Positions 50,685 through 59,017 of a stretch of 64,000 bases of DNA are shown in pieces. Positions within the stretch are counted from its first letter, which is position 1, and each line of letters starts with the position of its first letter. Source of the DNA: Rheinheimera sp. 4Y26 (GTDB lineage: Bacteria > Pseudomonadota > Gammaproteobacteria > Enterobacterales > Alteromonadaceae). The position numbers and the translations under genes are program-made. The stretch covers positions 310,001-374,000 of the forward strand of contig NZ_JAOBWS010000001.1 of assembly GCF_025245835.1 (NCBI RefSeq). Direction: 5' to 3'. The notes under the pieces were generated by a model that saw only the letters and a list, made by a program, of their open reading frames with translations, was not told where the DNA came from and searched no databases.

Positions 50685-51762
50685 CGAATCTGCAGCCCCT
50701 GCTGCTGTGGCAGCAACGCCGGCAAAACCGGCCGCCAAAACAGGTTCCGGCGTGATGCTGGGCATGATGGCTCTGCTGATCGCCTTGGCTTCAGCGGCGT
50801 TGGTGGGCTGGTTTTTTTATGTCTGGCAACCGCAACTCGTTGCGCTGCAACAACAGCAACAAAGTTTGCAAAATCAGCAACAAAGCCAGACAGCACTGTT
50901 TCAGAGCAAGCAGGAAGAATTGCAGCAGGAAATGCAGCAACAGCTGGTGAATGTGGTGGCGGACTGGAATAACAAACAACAGGAACAGCTGCAAAGCACC
51001 CAACAGGAAATCGCCAGGCTGCAAACCCAGCTGGACCAGCAAAGTGGCAACGTCAAAGGCTGGCAACTGCTGGAAGTTGAGTATTTTCTGCGTTTGGCCG
51101 AGCAAAAACTGTTTTTAGAACAGAATGTCAGCGGTGTGGTGCAGGTGCTGGAGCTGGCGGAACAACGCTTAAAACAAATGCAGGATGCCAGTCTGGTGGC
51201 GGTGCGTGAGGCTATAGGTCAGGACAAACATATGTTGTCTGAGCTGAACACGCCGGATATGCATCAGTTACACCTGACCTTGTCGGCACTGCGTCAGCAA
51301 AGCCTGACTTTACCGCTGCGCCAGTCTGAGCGGGCGATGGATAATCAGGCCGAAGAAGAAATTACCGAAGATGCTGCTGACTGGCAGTCGAATCTGGGGC
51401 TGTACTGGCGCAATTTCTGGCGTGGTCTGGTGCAGGTGCGTGCCAGTTTGCCGGAAGATGGAGTCAGTTTAACGGCCGAACAACAAATCAGTGTGCGTAA
51501 TACCTTAACTCAGCAGTTGCTGCTGGCCGAGCTTGCTGCCATGCAGCACAATCAGGCGGTGTATGCGGCGGCCATTCAGCAAAGTGCTGACAGTTTACAG
51601 CGGTATTTTGCCGCCACTGAACCTGCAGTACAGCAGATGGCCGATGACTTAGTTGCGCTGTCGGCGCTGCAGGTAAGTTTACCGTTATTGGCACCGTTAA
51701 AAAGCCCACAACTGTTTGAAGCTTACCGTCAGGGCACGGCAGAAGCGGAGCTTAGTTTATGA
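50656..51762 (+). CDS. hemX: HemX-like membrane protein
   Basis: 368 residues. Ala/Pro-rich cytoplasmic tail, one transmembrane helix (about 35-56), a strongly Gln-rich coiled coil (about 60-135) and a helical C-terminal domain (WQLLEVEYFLRLAEQKL). The family occurs in hemCDXY operons; it was once called a methyltransferase, but its role is unproven. AAGGA lies before the ATG. Confidence 0.88.
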   Translation: MSELSPMLNNESAAPAAVAATPAKPAAKTGSGVMLGMMALLIALASAALVGWFFYVWQPQLVALQQQQQSLQNQQQSQTALFQSKQEELQQEMQQQLVNVVADWNNKQQEQLQSTQQEIARLQTQLDQQSGNVKGWQLLEVEYFLRLAEQKLFLEQNVSGVVQVLELAEQRLKQMQDASLVAVREAIGQDKHMLSELNTPDMHQLHLTLSALRQQSLTLPLRQSERAMDNQAEEEITEDAADWQSNLGLYWRNFWRGLVQVRASLPEDGVSLTAEQQISVRNTLTQQLLLAELAAMQHNQAVYAAAIQQSADSLQRYFAATEPAVQQMADDLVALSALQVSLPLLAPLKSPQLFEAYRQGTAEAELSL

Positions 51763-52859
51763 TTAGGCTGGCATTTTTTATCCTGGTGTTTGGCCTGGCC
51801 ATGCTGCTGGGGCCCATCCTTGCCAACCATCCGGGTTATGTGATGCTGGTGGTGGCCGGTGTCACTATTGAAGCCACTTTTATTGGCCTGATGCTGGTGC
51901 TGTTTGGCACTATTCTGGCCTGCTGGTTATTGTGGTGGGTGTTAAAACGGTTATTCCATTTGCCCCGGCTCAGTTTTAGCTTTTTGCGTTCGCGCAAAGA
52001 GCGCCGCGCCCGTCAGGCGATGCAACATGCGCTGCTCTCTTTTGCCCGGCAAGACTGGCAACAGGCCGATCAATACTTTGACCTGGCTAAAGCGGACTCT
52101 GACTGGGACAAAATCAAACAGATCATGGCCTGTTATGCGGCGCAGCGTGCCGGTGACAGCCAAAAAGCCAATCAAAAAGCGGCGCAGCTCGACAGCGATG
52201 ACAACGACAGTGCAGTTGTGGTGGCTGATTTGTTATTGCAGCAGGGAGATGCAGCAAAAGCTGTGGCTTACCTGGCACCTCGTATTGAACAAAATCAAAA
52301 AGATGGTGCGCTCGGCCGCCTTTGGCTTGCGGCTTTATTGCAGGCTGGCCAGTGGCAAACTTTGCTGGAGCAGGTGCCTGTTGCCATTAAACAACAATGG
52401 CTGAATAAAGCGCAGTGGCAGCAGTATCGTTATCAGCTGTACCCGGCAGCTGTGGCGGGTTTAGCGCAGGCCGGTCAGTTTGATGAAAACCTGCCGTACT
52501 GGAGCAATTTACCAGCCAAAGAACGCAAATCTGTGGCGGCCATTTTAGGCAAAGCCAGAGCAAAAGCGGTTAGTGGTGATGCCGAGCAAGCGGAAAAACT
52601 GCTGCTCGATAGTCTGGCGCTGGCGGATGTGCCGCTGGCTTATGCTGCTATCCGGCAAATTCCGTTAGGGCGTTCTGTGCTGGCGCTGCGCAAACAGGTG
52701 CAGCACTGGTTACGCGACCATAATAACAATGGTTATTTATATGCCCTGCTGAGTTATTGTGCCGAGCAGGAAGGTGAACAGGATCAGGCGCGCCATGCCT
52801 GGGAAAAAGCGCTGCAGTACCAGCCTGAACTGGCCAACGCTGCCGCTTTCGCTAAATAA
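51759..52859 (+). CDS. hemY: HemY-like TPR membrane protein
   Basis: 366 residues. Two transmembrane helices (about 4-25 and 38-62) are followed by a TPR domain with repeated helix pairs (LSFARQDWQQADQYFDLA and YCAEQEGEQDQARHAWEKAL). This is the proteobacterial operon protein, not the Gram-positive protoporphyrinogen oxidase of the same name. ATGA overlap with hemX. Confidence 0.9.
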   Translation: MIRLAFFILVFGLAMLLGPILANHPGYVMLVVAGVTIEATFIGLMLVLFGTILACWLLWWVLKRLFHLPRLSFSFLRSRKERRARQAMQHALLSFARQDWQQADQYFDLAKADSDWDKIKQIMACYAAQRAGDSQKANQKAAQLDSDDNDSAVVVADLLLQQGDAAKAVAYLAPRIEQNQKDGALGRLWLAALLQAGQWQTLLEQVPVAIKQQWLNKAQWQQYRYQLYPAAVAGLAQAGQFDENLPYWSNLPAKERKSVAAILGKARAKAVSGDAEQAEKLLLDSLALADVPLAYAAIRQIPLGRSVLALRKQVQHWLRDHNNNGYLYALLSYCAEQEGEQDQARHAWEKALQYQPELANAAAFAK

Positions 52860-52869
52860 TATCTGGCTT

Positions 52870-53394
52870 GTGACTATCTTTTTACCGCTGTTATCGGGGC
52901 TGGCGCCTGTGGCCCGGCCCGATGCCAAAATCCTGATCCTCGGCAGTATGCCGGGTCAGGCGTCGCTGGATGCGCAGCAATATTACGGACATCCGCGCAA
53001 TCAGTTCTGGCCTTTGATGCAGCAGCTGTTTGTGGTCGATGCCAGCCTGCCTTATCCACAGCGGTTGCTGGCACTGCAAAACGCCGGTGTTGCCCTGTGG
53101 GATGTGATTGGCCTTTGCCAGCGTCAGGGCAGTCTCGACAGTGCTATCCGCCCTGATTCAGTGCAGTTTAATGATATTGCCGGCTTGCTGACACAATTGC
53201 CAAAGCTTAAGGCTGTATGGCTCAATGGCGGCACAGCGGCCAAAAGCTGGCAAAAACTGCAAAAATCCGGTGTCACTATTCCTGCCGGCATCAAAATCTG
53301 CTCTTTGCCTTCCAGCAGCCCGGCGCATGCCGCCCGCAGTTTCAGCGATAAACTGTTGCAATGGCAACAGGCCTGGCTGCAAAGTTTAAGCTAA
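52870..53394 (+). CDS. DNA-deoxyinosine glycosylase (UDG superfamily, family 6)
   Basis: 174 residues with a GTG start at 52870, 10 bases after hemY. Motif 1 is GSMPGQASL (25-33), then QYYGHPRNQFW (37-47) with the key Asn44, and motif 2 LPSSSPAH. This is the hypoxanthine-DNA glycosylase layout, which removes deaminated adenine. The longer frame from 52759 lies inside hemY. The ribosome site is weak, so the exact start is unsure. Confidence 0.82.
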   Translation: MTIFLPLLSGLAPVARPDAKILILGSMPGQASLDAQQYYGHPRNQFWPLMQQLFVVDASLPYPQRLLALQNAGVALWDVIGLCQRQGSLDSAIRPDSVQFNDIAGLLTQLPKLKAVWLNGGTAAKSWQKLQKSGVTIPAGIKICSLPSSSPAHAARSFSDKLLQWQQAWLQSLS

Positions 53395-53415
53395 ACCCCA
53401 AAGCGGAGCGCACAG

Positions 53416-53754
53416 ATGGACCTTATCAGCTGGGATGATTTTATGCAGGTGGAGCTGCGGGTTGGCACTATAGTGGCGGCAGAAGTTTTTCCAGAGGCGC
53501 GTAAACCGGCCTGGAAGCTGACGGTTGATTTTGGCCCTGACATTGGCCAGCGTCGTTCCAGTGCCCAGTTAACCGCTTTGTATCAGCCGGAGCAGCTCAT
53601 TGGCAAACAAGTGCTGGCGGTGCTGAATTTTCCGCCAAAACAAATCGGCCCTTTTGTGTCTGAATGTCTGGTGACGGGGTTTTACCGCGACGATGGCGCT
53701 GTGGTGCTGGCAGTGCCGGACCAGCCGGTCCCCAATGGCGCCCGGCTGGCTTGA
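53416..53754 (+). CDS. csaA: CsaA-type tRNA-binding (OB-fold) protein
   Basis: 112 residues, one EMAP-II-like domain: [52 protein letters not shown] (landmarks [13 protein letters not shown]) and VPNGARL. Small dimers of this family bind tRNA; a chaperone role has been proposed. GGAG lies upstream of the ATG. Convergent with the next gene. Confidence 0.88.
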   Translation: MDLISWDDFMQVELRVGTIVAAEVFPEARKPAWKLTVDFGPDIGQRRSSAQLTALYQPEQLIGKQVLAVLNFPPKQIGPFVSECLVTGFYRDDGAVVLAVPDQPVPNGARLA

Positions 53755-53761
53755 GTTGCAG

Positions 53762-55093
53762 TTATAACGCAGCTTTTAGCTCTTTGGCTGTGGCGTGACC
53801 TTTGGCAATAGCTGCATCCAGCAGTTTTTCCCCTTCGGCTTTTTGTCCGCTTAGAATCAGTGCTGTACCAGTCCAGGATTGCACCACAGGGTCCTGTTGT
53901 TCCAGCAGATACATCTCCCATTGTGGCTGTAAGGCAGCAAGCGCTCTTTGTGCTTCGATGCTACCGCCACGGGCGGCCTGTTCCAGCCAGTAGCTGTTGG
54001 AATAAGTTTGTGGGATACGTTGTGCACTCAGTAGTCTTGGGCTTTTATTGCCATCCTGATTTTGCAGTTTATAAAAACCAGCTGGCACCTGCTCTTTGGT
54101 CAGGCGTTTGCCCAGCAATTGCGCTGCCAGTTTGGCCTGATGTTCAGCATCATTGTCATGCACTGCCAGCACTACCGCCTGGTCATCCAGGGTGACAAAA
54201 GCATTGTGTGTAAAACCTTCAGGCAGCTGCAGATCTTTGCTGACCACTTTGCCATTTTTCACAAGTTCCGCCGTGATAGGCCCGAGCGCCGGTGGCAGTG
54301 AATCATCAATAAATTGTGTGTAGTCACTCTGGTTACGTGCCAGGTCGAGAATATGTGCCAGGGCATTCTGGTGCGCCGGCGAACCCAGGGCAGCGTATTG
54401 CCACATGTTGTGTTCGCTAACCAGCTGTTCAACTTTCCGGTGATCAACCTCACCGATATTAAAGGTCAGCATGACCCGGCTGATAAATTTGCTGTTGCCG
54501 GGTTCATATTTCCAGCGTTTTAAGGCGCGGATGGCTGCGCGGTCGAATACGTCCCTGGGGAAAGCATTCAGCACATCAACGGCTTCCACATCACCTTTTT
54601 CGTTCACCAGCAGGCGCATGATGACAGAGCCAAAAAGGCCCCGGGCCGCTGCATCTTTTGGATACTCCGGCGCAATACGTTTTATTGCTTTGCGATCGCT
54701 GCCAAAAAGCGCCATCAGTTCAGGTTTGGCTTTGTCTTTGACCTTGACTTGTTGCTGCAGCTGCGCCAGCAGGGTAGCCGCCTGTTGTTGTTCTGCCTCT
54801 GACAGCTTGCTGCGGATTTTATCGGCGGTTTGTCTGGCGCTTGGGTGTGTATTGCTGGCGGCAAATTCAAAATAAGCCAGGGCTTTGACCAAATCACGGC
54901 TCTGACCTTCAGCATTAGCTGCCATGGCGCCTAAATTAAAAGCGGCTTGCTCATTGGCCAAAGGTAATAATGCCGCAAACTCTTGCGCTGCTTTGGTAAA
55001 ATCTTTGTTTTCATACGCTTTCATTGCATCCAGCAGGTCGGCCCGACTGGCAAAGGTGCTGCATAACAACAAAAGCATCGCGAGTTGACGCAT
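53762..55093 (-). CDS. Periplasmic protein with Sel1/TPR-like repeats and a TonB C-terminal domain
   Basis: 443 residues. Signal peptide (about 1-18, ASRA). Residues about 20-120 are Sel1/TPR-like (YENKDFTKAAQEFAALL, NLGAMAANAEGQSRDLVKALAYFEFAA). Residues about 140-225 are a TonB-C-type domain (PEYPKDAAARGLFGSVIM, FDRAAIRALKRWKYEP). More TPR-like helices end the protein. Unlike TonB there is no N-terminal membrane anchor or Pro-rich spacer, so it is not a standard energy transducer. Its role is unknown. Confidence 0.78.
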   Translation of the reverse strand: MRQLAMLLLLCSTFASRADLLDAMKAYENKDFTKAAQEFAALLPLANEQAAFNLGAMAANAEGQSRDLVKALAYFEFAASNTHPSARQTADKIRSKLSEAEQQQAATLLAQLQQQVKVKDKAKPELMALFGSDRKAIKRIAPEYPKDAAARGLFGSVIMRLLVNEKGDVEAVDVLNAFPRDVFDRAAIRALKRWKYEPGNSKFISRVMLTFNIGEVDHRKVEQLVSEHNMWQYAALGSPAHQNALAHILDLARNQSDYTQFIDDSLPPALGPITAELVKNGKVVSKDLQLPEGFTHNAFVTLDDQAVVLAVHDNDAEHQAKLAAQLLGKRLTKEQVPAGFYKLQNQDGNKSPRLLSAQRIPQTYSNSYWLEQAARGGSIEAQRALAALQPQWEMYLLEQQDPVVQSWTGTALILSGQKAEGEKLLDAAIAKGHATAKELKAAL

Positions 55094-55502
55094 AAGAATT
55101 CCCTCTCCGGTTTTGTTCGTTTTAAGTCGGCGTTATTGTTACATAAAAAGCAAAAATAATTGATGTTTTGTTTTCTAAATTCCCGTTTTTCGTTGGTTGA
55201 CAGCGCTTTAGCTGTGCCGCATATTAAAACTCCGCTGATAAATTTTTATGCAGAGTATTTGTGAAAAAGCTGATGCCACTTTCAGGGTTACCGCTGTCAC
55301 AACAGGTGCACAAACCTGCCAATCTGCACGCCTGCGCCACCGACTACCACTTATCGGAGTGGTTTGATCTATAAGTTTTTCCCCCGCTGAAATACCCGGA
55401 ATTCCGGAGTTATGCCGTTTTGCGCCGGCATAACGCCTGAAACCATGGGCCATTCTGGCCTTTCACCACGATCGTCAAAACAACAAAAACAGGAAAGCAA
55501 CA
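55094..55502. other. Intergenic region with divergent promoters and structured leader
   Basis: 409 bases without a gene. It contains a TTGACA (55197-55202) with an A/T-rich ATATTA at spacing 18, a possible promoter about 270 bases before the peptidase gene. Near 3' is a structured leader: palindrome 55396-55407 and hairpin 55409-55434. An AAACAGGAAAG ribosome site precedes the ATG at 55503. Nothing recognisable as an RNA gene or riboswitch was seen. Confidence 0.5.
55396..55434 (+). promoter_or_regulatory. Palindrome plus 9-bp hairpin in the leader of the S51-peptidase gene
   Basis: CCGGAATTCCGG (55396-55407) is a perfect 12-bp palindrome. It is followed directly by GTTATGCCG (55409-55417) and CGGCATAAC (55426-55434), a perfect 9-bp stem with an 8-base loop. 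No T-run follows. It could be a regulator site, an RNA stabiliser or an attenuator-like element. Confidence 0.5.
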
Positions 55503-56894
55503 ATGAAAGCAATGATAAAAGCTGTCGCTATGGCGACGCTGTTGTCAGCGGCTGGCCATGCCAGTGCCGCTTGTCTGCAGCAGGAAACAGAAAATAACAA
55601 CACTGAAGCAAAAGCCAATAGCGGCCTGTGCAGCGGCCAGACTGTGAATGGCAGTATCGGTAGCAGCAGTGATATTGACTGGTACAAATTTGATACCACC
55701 AGCAGCGGCGATATCAGCGTCAGCCTCAACCATGGCAGCGGCGCCGATTTTGATTTTTATCTGTATCGCAGCAGCGGCAGTTATATTTTGTCCGGTCAAA
55801 GCAGCGCCCGGCCTGAAACCGGCACTTACCGCGCCGCCAGTGCTGGTACGCATTTTATTAAAGTCAGCCGTTACAGCGGCACCGGCAGTTACACCCTGAA
55901 TGTCACTTTTAACGGTGATGGCGGCGGTAGCACACCACCGGCCAGTTGCAGTTATGGTGTAAGGCCGGCCAAACCCAGTAACCTGACCAGCTATCTGTTG
56001 GGCGGCAGCAGTGATGTTTGCCCGGTGTTAACCTCGGGTCAGGGCTCATTGTTATTGATGGGCGGTGGCACCGATGTCGACGCAGCCTTTAGTAACCGCA
56101 TGGCACCACAAATCAAAGGTGGCAATATAGTGGTGCTGCGCGCAGCCGGCACCGACGCATACAACAGCTATTTGCAGGGGCTGACAGGTGCAGCTTCAGT
56201 GGAAACCCTGATTGTGGATACCCAGACCAAAGCAAATTCCGCTTATGTGGAGTGGGCCATTAAAAGTGCGGAGGCGGTATTTATTGCCGGCGGTGACCAG
56301 TCGGCTTATCTGAATGCCTGGCAGGGCACGCTGGTGCAAAGTGCTATAGCGCATGTGTATGCCAAAGGTGGTGTGGTTGGTGGCACTTCGGCAGGTGACC
56401 ATGTGCTGAGCCAGTATGTCTATGATCCGGATGGGGTTAATGGTGCCATCAGTTCTGAAGTGGTGACAGATTATTGCCATAACACTATTAACATCAGCAG
56501 CAATTTCCTGAGCTTCCCACTGCTGGCCAATACGCTGAATGACACCCATTTCCGCCAGAGGGATCGGATGGGCCGCTCTGCCGTGTTTCAGGCCAAACTG
56601 GGACAAAATGGCCGGGTGATTGCGGTATCTGAAGCAACGTCTTTGTTTGTGACCGCAGACGGACAGGGCATAGTGGATGGCACTAACGAAGTCTATGTGC
56701 TGCGTGCCGACAGCCAAACCCAATACACCCAGACCAGCTGTGGTCAGCCGGTGATCATTAAAGACTTATTACGCTTTAAGCTGTTGCCGGGCGACAGATT
56801 TAATCTGCTGGATAACAGCACCACAGTGACGCCCATCCGTATTGGCATTGATGGTCGCAACACATCGTTTTATAGCCCGGTCAGTCCGTACTAA
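55503..56894 (+). CDS. Secreted PPC-domain / peptidase S51 (cyanophycinase-like) protein
   Basis: 463 residues. Signal peptide (about 1-23, GHASA). Residues about 28-138 form a pre-peptidase C-terminal (PPC) beta-sandwich (DIDWYKFDTTSSGDISVSL, landmark DWYKFD; ADFDFYLYRSSG; GTYRAASAGTHFIKVSRY). After a Gly-rich linker, residues about 165-420 are an S51-like domain: LLMGGGTDVDAAF, FIAGGDQSAYLNAW and the nucleophile S296 in GGTSAGDHVLS. S51 covers dipeptidase E and cyanophycinases, which cut Asp-linked polymers. Substrate unknown; secretion and a binding domain suggest an extracellular polymer. Confidence 0.85.
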   Translation: MKAMIKAVAMATLLSAAGHASAACLQQETENNNTEAKANSGLCSGQTVNGSIGSSSDIDWYKFDTTSSGDISVSLNHGSGADFDFYLYRSSGSYILSGQSSARPETGTYRAASAGTHFIKVSRYSGTGSYTLNVTFNGDGGGSTPPASCSYGVRPAKPSNLTSYLLGGSSDVCPVLTSGQGSLLLMGGGTDVDAAFSNRMAPQIKGGNIVVLRAAGTDAYNSYLQGLTGAASVETLIVDTQTKANSAYVEWAIKSAEAVFIAGGDQSAYLNAWQGTLVQSAIAHVYAKGGVVGGTSAGDHVLSQYVYDPDGVNGAISSEVVTDYCHNTINISSNFLSFPLLANTLNDTHFRQRDRMGRSAVFQAKLGQNGRVIAVSEATSLFVTADGQGIVDGTNEVYVLRADSQTQYTQTSCGQPVIIKDLLRFKLLPGDRFNLLDNSTTVTPIRIGIDGRNTSFYSPVSPY

Positions 56895-56909
56895 CAGCGC
56901 CGAACAACA

Positions 56910-56940
56910 GGTTGTAAAGCCTGCCACAGGTTTTACAACC
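56910..56940 (+). terminator. Hairpin after the S51-peptidase gene, possible terminator
   Basis: GGTTGTAAA...TTTACAACC arms with an additional CCTG/CAGG pairing form a stem of about 14 bp with one G-T pair and a 3-base loop. The bases that follow are G/T-mixed instead of a clean T-run, so it may be a weak terminator or an mRNA-stabilising hairpin. Confidence 0.45.
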
Positions 56941-56998
56941 GTTGTGCTGTTATTAGGCTGTTTAAAATCGAGGCAAATAAAGGATAAAACCGGCTGGT

Positions 56999-57313
56999 TC
57001 AGGCCAGGCGCTGATAGGGGGTGGTGTTTTTGCTGGTCATCACCTGCAAGCGGCGTGAATGGCGTTCAAAACTGCGGGCCGGAAATGCATCCTGGCGTGC
57101 CGCTGCGTCTGCGGCGGCATTTTCTTTCATCAGATAATGAAACTGTACTGCACTCACAGGTTGGGATAACGGCAGTTTTTTCCCATTGTGGGCGGAGAGT
57201 TCGCTGTTTGGTTTATTCAGGCTAACGCCAAGGCCGGTGATCAGCAGCACAAATAAAGAGCGCCGCCAGAAGGCACTGTGAAGCTTGTGATTTTTGCTGC
57301 TTTGGTGTGGCAT
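56999..57313 (-). CDS. Small single-pass membrane protein of unknown function
   Basis: 104 residues from the ATG at 57313. A basic N-terminus (KNHKLHSAFWRRS) is followed by one hydrophobic helix (about 17-31) and a polar, Lys/Arg-rich tail ending TPYQRLA. It recognises no family. The ribosome site is weak and the frame can be extended upstream to 57376. Composition is like its neighbours, so it may be a real gene, but this is uncertain. Confidence 0.45.
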   Translation of the reverse strand: MPHQSSKNHKLHSAFWRRSLFVLLITGLGVSLNKPNSELSAHNGKKLPLSQPVSAVQFHYLMKENAAADAAARQDAFPARSFERHSRRLQVMTSKNTTPYQRLA

Positions 57314-57452
57314 CTTTGTTTCATCACCATCAAATATAACAGGCTTGAGCCTAACCCAAGCCTTGGCAATGTGCAATCACCCTGGGCTTTTTTGCGGCAA
57401 AGACTTGCCGTTTTACTGCCAAATACCCAGATGAATCAAACGGATGGCAAAC

Positions 57453-57860
57453 TCAGTCGTTCAGGTGTTGTTCCAGTCGTTCTTTCAGCGCACCTTCAAT
57501 TAAAGCGGCTTTGCCGGTGCTGCGGTTCAGGCAAACAAAGGTAATATCGGCATCGGCCACCACAGTGTCAGTGCCCTGAATTTTAATCACCTGATGGATC
57601 ACTGCACTTTTACTGCCGATCTGGCTAAATTGGGTGGCGATTTCCAAAGTCTGGCCATTGGTGGCGGCAAAGCGGTAATTGATATTGATGTTAACAATCA
57701 CCCAGGCCAGGTTCAGTTGCTCAAAATAAGCCACATCACCGCTGTCTTCCAGATAACTCCAGCGTGCTTCTTCTAAAAACTCCAGATAACGGGCGTTATT
57801 GACATGCTGATAAATATCTAAGTGGTATCCACGAACTTTAATCTGGGTCAGGTGTGGCAT
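57453..57860 (-). CDS. FadM/YbgC-like acyl-CoA thioesterase
   Basis: 135 residues from the ATG at 57860. Single hot-dog domain with RGYHLDIYQHVNNARYLEFLEEARW (landmark HLDIYQHVNNARY) carrying the catalytic Asp, and INYRFAA. Family members hydrolyse long-chain acyl-CoAs. It is 90 bases downstream of fre on the same strand. A longer start at 57950 abuts fre and is less likely. Confidence 0.87.
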   Translation of the reverse strand: MPHLTQIKVRGYHLDIYQHVNNARYLEFLEEARWSYLEDSGDVAYFEQLNLAWVIVNININYRFAATNGQTLEIATQFSQIGSKSAVIHQVIKIQGTDTVVADADITFVCLNRSTGKAALIEGALKERLEQHLND

Positions 57861-57950
57861 ATTGCTCTCTCTGGTTAGACCTGTTGGGGCGAGATTGTGC
57901 CGCAAATTGCCACTGACGACAACCACAAGGGCGTCAGTGGCAGCTGGCAA

Positions 57951-58688
57951 TCAGAGCCAGGCAAAAGCGTCGGCGTACATCTGCTCGCGTTTGGCGCCCT
58001 GAGCTAAAAAGGCGTCGCGCACCACACCCACCATGGCAAAAGGCCCGGCGATGTAAATATCATAAGCGGCTAAATCGGCATGGTCATCCAGCACCGCCTG
58101 ATGGACAAAACCTGTGCGGCCCTGCCAGTTGGCATCCGGCTCCTGCACCACCAGATTCAGCTGATACTGCACGTTTGATGCTTGCCAGGCGGCCAGTTCA
58201 TCAGCAGCATATAACGCCTGAGGGTTTCTTAAACCCCAGTACAGCTGCACGCTGCGGTTCAGATTGGCATTGGCAATAGCGCTGGCAATGCTGTGTACAT
58301 AAGAAAAACCGGTGCCACCGGCCAGCAAAATAATGGGATTTGTGCTTTCTTCACGCCAATACGCTTCGCCTAAACCGACTTGTACCAGCACTTCAGTGTT
58401 GTCTGACAGATGCGCTAAGGCCTGACTTGCGTAATTGTCAGTGACAGCGCCACCAATCTGCAGCTCCAGTGCTGGTTTGCCTTCAAAGCTAAAACCAGGC
58501 GCACAGGCAATAGAAAACGGCCTTTTATCGCTGTCGGATAAATAAATCTGCAGATACTGGCCTGCTTTAAATTCCACCGGCGCTTTGGGCGTTAAAATCA
58601 CCTGCTGCACTGTAGGCGTCAGCGGCTGAATACGGCTGACGGTGCATAACACTTTGTTCGACGCGGCTTTTAATTGTGATTCAGTCAT
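57951..58688 (-). CDS. fre: NAD(P)H-flavin reductase Fre
   Basis: 245 residues of the ferredoxin-reductase fold. RPFSIACAP binds flavin, LLAGGTGFSYVHSI is the nucleotide-binding loop, and YIAGPFAMV lies near the C-terminus. It reduces free FMN/FAD with NAD(P)H. In E. coli fre directly follows ubiD; here a ferredoxin gene lies between. Reduced FMN from Fre is needed by UbiX for the UbiD cofactor, which explains the grouping. Confidence 0.92.
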   Translation of the reverse strand: MTESQLKAASNKVLCTVSRIQPLTPTVQQVILTPKAPVEFKAGQYLQIYLSDSDKRPFSIACAPGFSFEGKPALELQIGGAVTDNYASQALAHLSDNTEVLVQVGLGEAYWREESTNPIILLAGGTGFSYVHSIASAIANANLNRSVQLYWGLRNPQALYAADELAAWQASNVQYQLNLVVQEPDANWQGRTGFVHQAVLDDHADLAAYDIYIAGPFAMVGVVRDAFLAQGAKREQMYADAFAWL

Positions 58689-58736
58689 GGGTTCTGTTCT
58701 TTGGTTCCGTGCTTTGGCGTTGTGTTGTTACTGGCA

Positions 58737-59015
58737 TTAGCCGCGAATAAAAGGGTGGTGTAATACCAGATCGCTGTCGGCATAAGCCAAACAGCAATAG
58801 GTAAAATTCTGGCTTTTGTCGAGGTCGGTTAAAGGCTCAGGTGGTAAATAATGCACCTGGCCGCTTTTGAGTTTGCAAACACAAGAAGTGCAAACCCCTT
58901 GCCGGCAGCGGTTGGGAAAATCGATGCGGTGGCTGAGCGCCGCCTGCAATATAGTTTCGCCTTCGCGCACCTGAAAACTCAGGCCGCTGGGTAAAATAGT
59001 GACCAGATGGCTCAT
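58737..59015 (-). CDS. Plant-type [2Fe-2S] ferredoxin
   Basis: 92 residues. The cluster ligands follow the Cx4Cx2C...C pattern: C37, C42 and C45 in NRCRQGVCTSC, and C74 or C75 in TYCCLAY. Acidic and Leu residues typical of the family surround it. It probably accepts or donates electrons with the adjacent Fre, forming a split version of the ferredoxin-fused reductases. It begins 2 bases after ubiD. Confidence 0.9.
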   Translation of the reverse strand: MSHLVTILPSGLSFQVREGETILQAALSHRIDFPNRCRQGVCTSCVCKLKSGQVHYLPPEPLTDLDKSQNFTYCCLAYADSDLVLHHPFIRG

Positions 59016-59017
59016 TT

